From contig PALN01000013.1 of NCBI GenBank assembly GCA_002706405.1, positions 1 to 44,895 on the forward strand: a stretch of DNA of 44,895 nucleotides, in the 5' to 3' direction. The DNA comes from Rhodospirillaceae bacterium (GTDB lineage Bacteria > Pseudomonadota > Alphaproteobacteria > Rhodospirillales > Casp-alpha2). Each line of letters starts with the position of its first letter. Position 1 is the first letter of the stretch. Positions 43,769-44,895 of the stretch are shown here, one piece after another. The notes under the pieces were generated by a model. The model saw only the letters and a list, made by a program, of their open reading frames with translations. It had not been told where the DNA came from and ran no database searches. The translations under genes and the position numbers were made by a program.

Positions 43769-44888
43769 TTACCCCGCCGCCGCGTCCGACCCCTTGACCC
43801 GTTGGGCCAGGGCCGCCGCCATGAATTGGTCCAGATCGCCGTCGAGCACCGCCTGGGTGTTGGACGTTTCCACGTTGGTGCGCAGGTCCTTGACCATCTG
43901 GTAGGGCTGGAGGACGTAGGAGCGGATCTGGTGGCCCCAGCCGATGTCGGTCTTGGCGTCGGCTTCGGCCTGAGCTTCTTCCTCGCGCTTGCGCAGTTCA
44001 TGCTCGTACAGCCGGGCCTTCAGCATGGCATAGGCCTGGGCGCGGTTCTTGTGCTGTGAGCGGTCGTTCTGGCACTGCACGACGATATTGGTCGGCAGGT
44101 GGGTGATGCGGATGGCGCTGTCGGTCTTGTTGACGTGCTGGCCGCCGGCCCCCGACGCCCGGTAGGTATCGATGCGCAGGTCCTTGTCCTCGATCACGAC
44201 CTCGATCGTGTCGTCGACCACCGGATAGACCCAGGCAGAGGCGAAGCTGGTGTGGCGGCGGGCACTGGAATCGTAGGGCGAGATGCGGACCAGCCGGTGC
44301 ACGCCGCTTTCGGTCTTGAGCCAGCCATAGGCGTTGTGCCCGGAAATCTTCAACGTCGCCGACTTGATGCCCGCTTCTTCGCCGGGGCTTTCTTCCAGCC
44401 ACTCAACCTTATGGCCATGGGCCTCGGCCCAGCGCGCATACATGCGGAGCAGAATTTCGGCCCAGTCCTGGGCCTCGGTGCCGCCGGCCCCGGCGTGGAC
44501 TTCGAGATAGGCGTCATTGGCGTCGGCCTCGCCGGACAGGAGCGTCTCCAGCTCCGCCGCGTCGGCCCGGACCTTGAGCGCGGTCAATGCCGCTTCCGCC
44601 TCGGCGACGATATCGTCGTCGCCCTCGGCCTCGCCCATTTCGATCAGCTCGACGCTGTCGGTCAGTTCACGCTGAACCGCGTCGATATCCTTGATCCCGG
44701 CTTCCAGGCGGTTGCGCTCGCGCATCAGGGCCTGGGCTTTTTCCGGGTTGTTCCACAGTTCGGGATTTTCCGCCTGGGCGTTCAGTTCCTGGAGTTTAAG
44801 AATGGCATCGTCGTAGTCAAAGATGCCTCCTCAGCAGTTCCAATGACTGCTCGATGTCCTGAACGATGCTGGTGATTTCGGCGCGCAT
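43769..44888 (-). CDS. prfB: Peptide chain release factor 2 (programmed +1 frameshift)
   Basis: RF2 recognises UGA and UAA and releases the peptide. The GGQ motif ([15 protein letters not shown]) and the codon-recognition SPYD segment ([14 protein letters not shown], equivalent to SPF) are both present. The apparent 318-aa frame starting at 44725 is truncated. The true start is ATG 44886-44888: a 23-codon zero frame ends CTT then in-frame TGA (44819-44817), and skipping one base continues as [22 protein letters not shown], the normal RF2 N terminus. The product is then 372 aa or close to it. Expression is self-regulated: low RF2 favours frameshifting. Confidence 0.96.
44815..44831 (-). promoter_or_regulatory. 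prfB programmed +1 frameshift site
   Basis: AGGAGG (44831-44826) is an internal Shine-Dalgarno-like element. Three bases later comes the slippery CTT (44822-44820), then TGA (44819-44817) and C (44816). This is the classical RF2 signal with the same spacing as in E. coli (AGGGGG-TAT-CTT-TGA-C), with one changed SD base and a different spacer triplet. Confidence 0.95.
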
Positions 44889-44895
44889 GGCGGGG

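Noticed and set aside
43769..44725. prfB beginning at 44725
   Set aside because: It would lack the N-terminal domain; the +1 frameshift site and upstream frame give the full protein.

Overview
The window is GC-rich, densely coded chromosomal DNA. Its gene families point to an alphaproteobacterium, most likely Rhodospirillales-like. The evidence is a PAS_5-type protein, an Atm1-type exporter beside ISC genes, a GAAC-N7-GAAC SOS box of alphaproteobacterial type, DUF599, and FliL- and CheY/Hpt-like proteins. This placement is inference from families, because no rRNA gene is present. I found no tRNA, rRNA, CRISPR array, transposase or integrase.

Layout. 1-2762: a degenerate SNase-fold lipoprotein, then a TPP riboswitch controlling thiC, closed by a strong bidirectional terminator. 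2765-5031: a clearly less GC-rich island with a vsr, C5-methyltransferase and Eco29kI-type GIY-YIG endonuclease operon, probably horizontally acquired. 5262-6565: two split TPP-enzyme subunits of the sulfopyruvate/phosphonopyruvate decarboxylase type. They are separated by a large palindromic 'cacagag' element and preceded by a GntR-type operator. 6759-13130: a secreted Cys-rich protein, an Ala-rich periplasmic protein, a FliL-like protein, guaA, a membrane transglutaminase-like protein, a hypothetical protein, and a small gene under an apparent LexA operator. 13165-14213: a CheY/Hpt pair. 14448-21689: an Atm1-type ABC exporter, TauE/SafE permease, PAS_5 protein, mnmA, DUF599 protein and a soluble PAS histidine kinase.

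21711-29651 is a ten-gene minus-strand cluster: cysE-iscR-cysteine desulfurase-iscS-iscU-iscA-hscB-hscA-fdx-iscX. It is headed by a near-consensus sigma70-type promoter overlapped by a 22/25 match to the type-1 IscR site. It joins cysteine synthesis, sulfur mobilisation, cluster scaffolding and chaperone transfer under feedback by IscR. Atm1, MnmA (which uses cysteine-desulfurase sulfur) and ThiC (a 4Fe-4S enzyme) in the same window are functional clients or partners.

29857-44888: an alpha/beta hydrolase, anmK, tyrS, two convergent paralogous GT39-like membrane glycosyltransferases, a large AsmA/YhdP-like protein, glnE, a Bcp-type peroxiredoxin, an acidic-tailed FliL, and prfB with a classical programmed +1 frameshift site that extends the gene almost to the window end.

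No wholly new multi-gene system is evident. The most promising leads are the SOS-controlled small protein, the palindromic element inside the decarboxylase pair, the IscR-controlled cysE-isc operon, the vsr-M-R island, and the inverted pair of GT39 paralogs.
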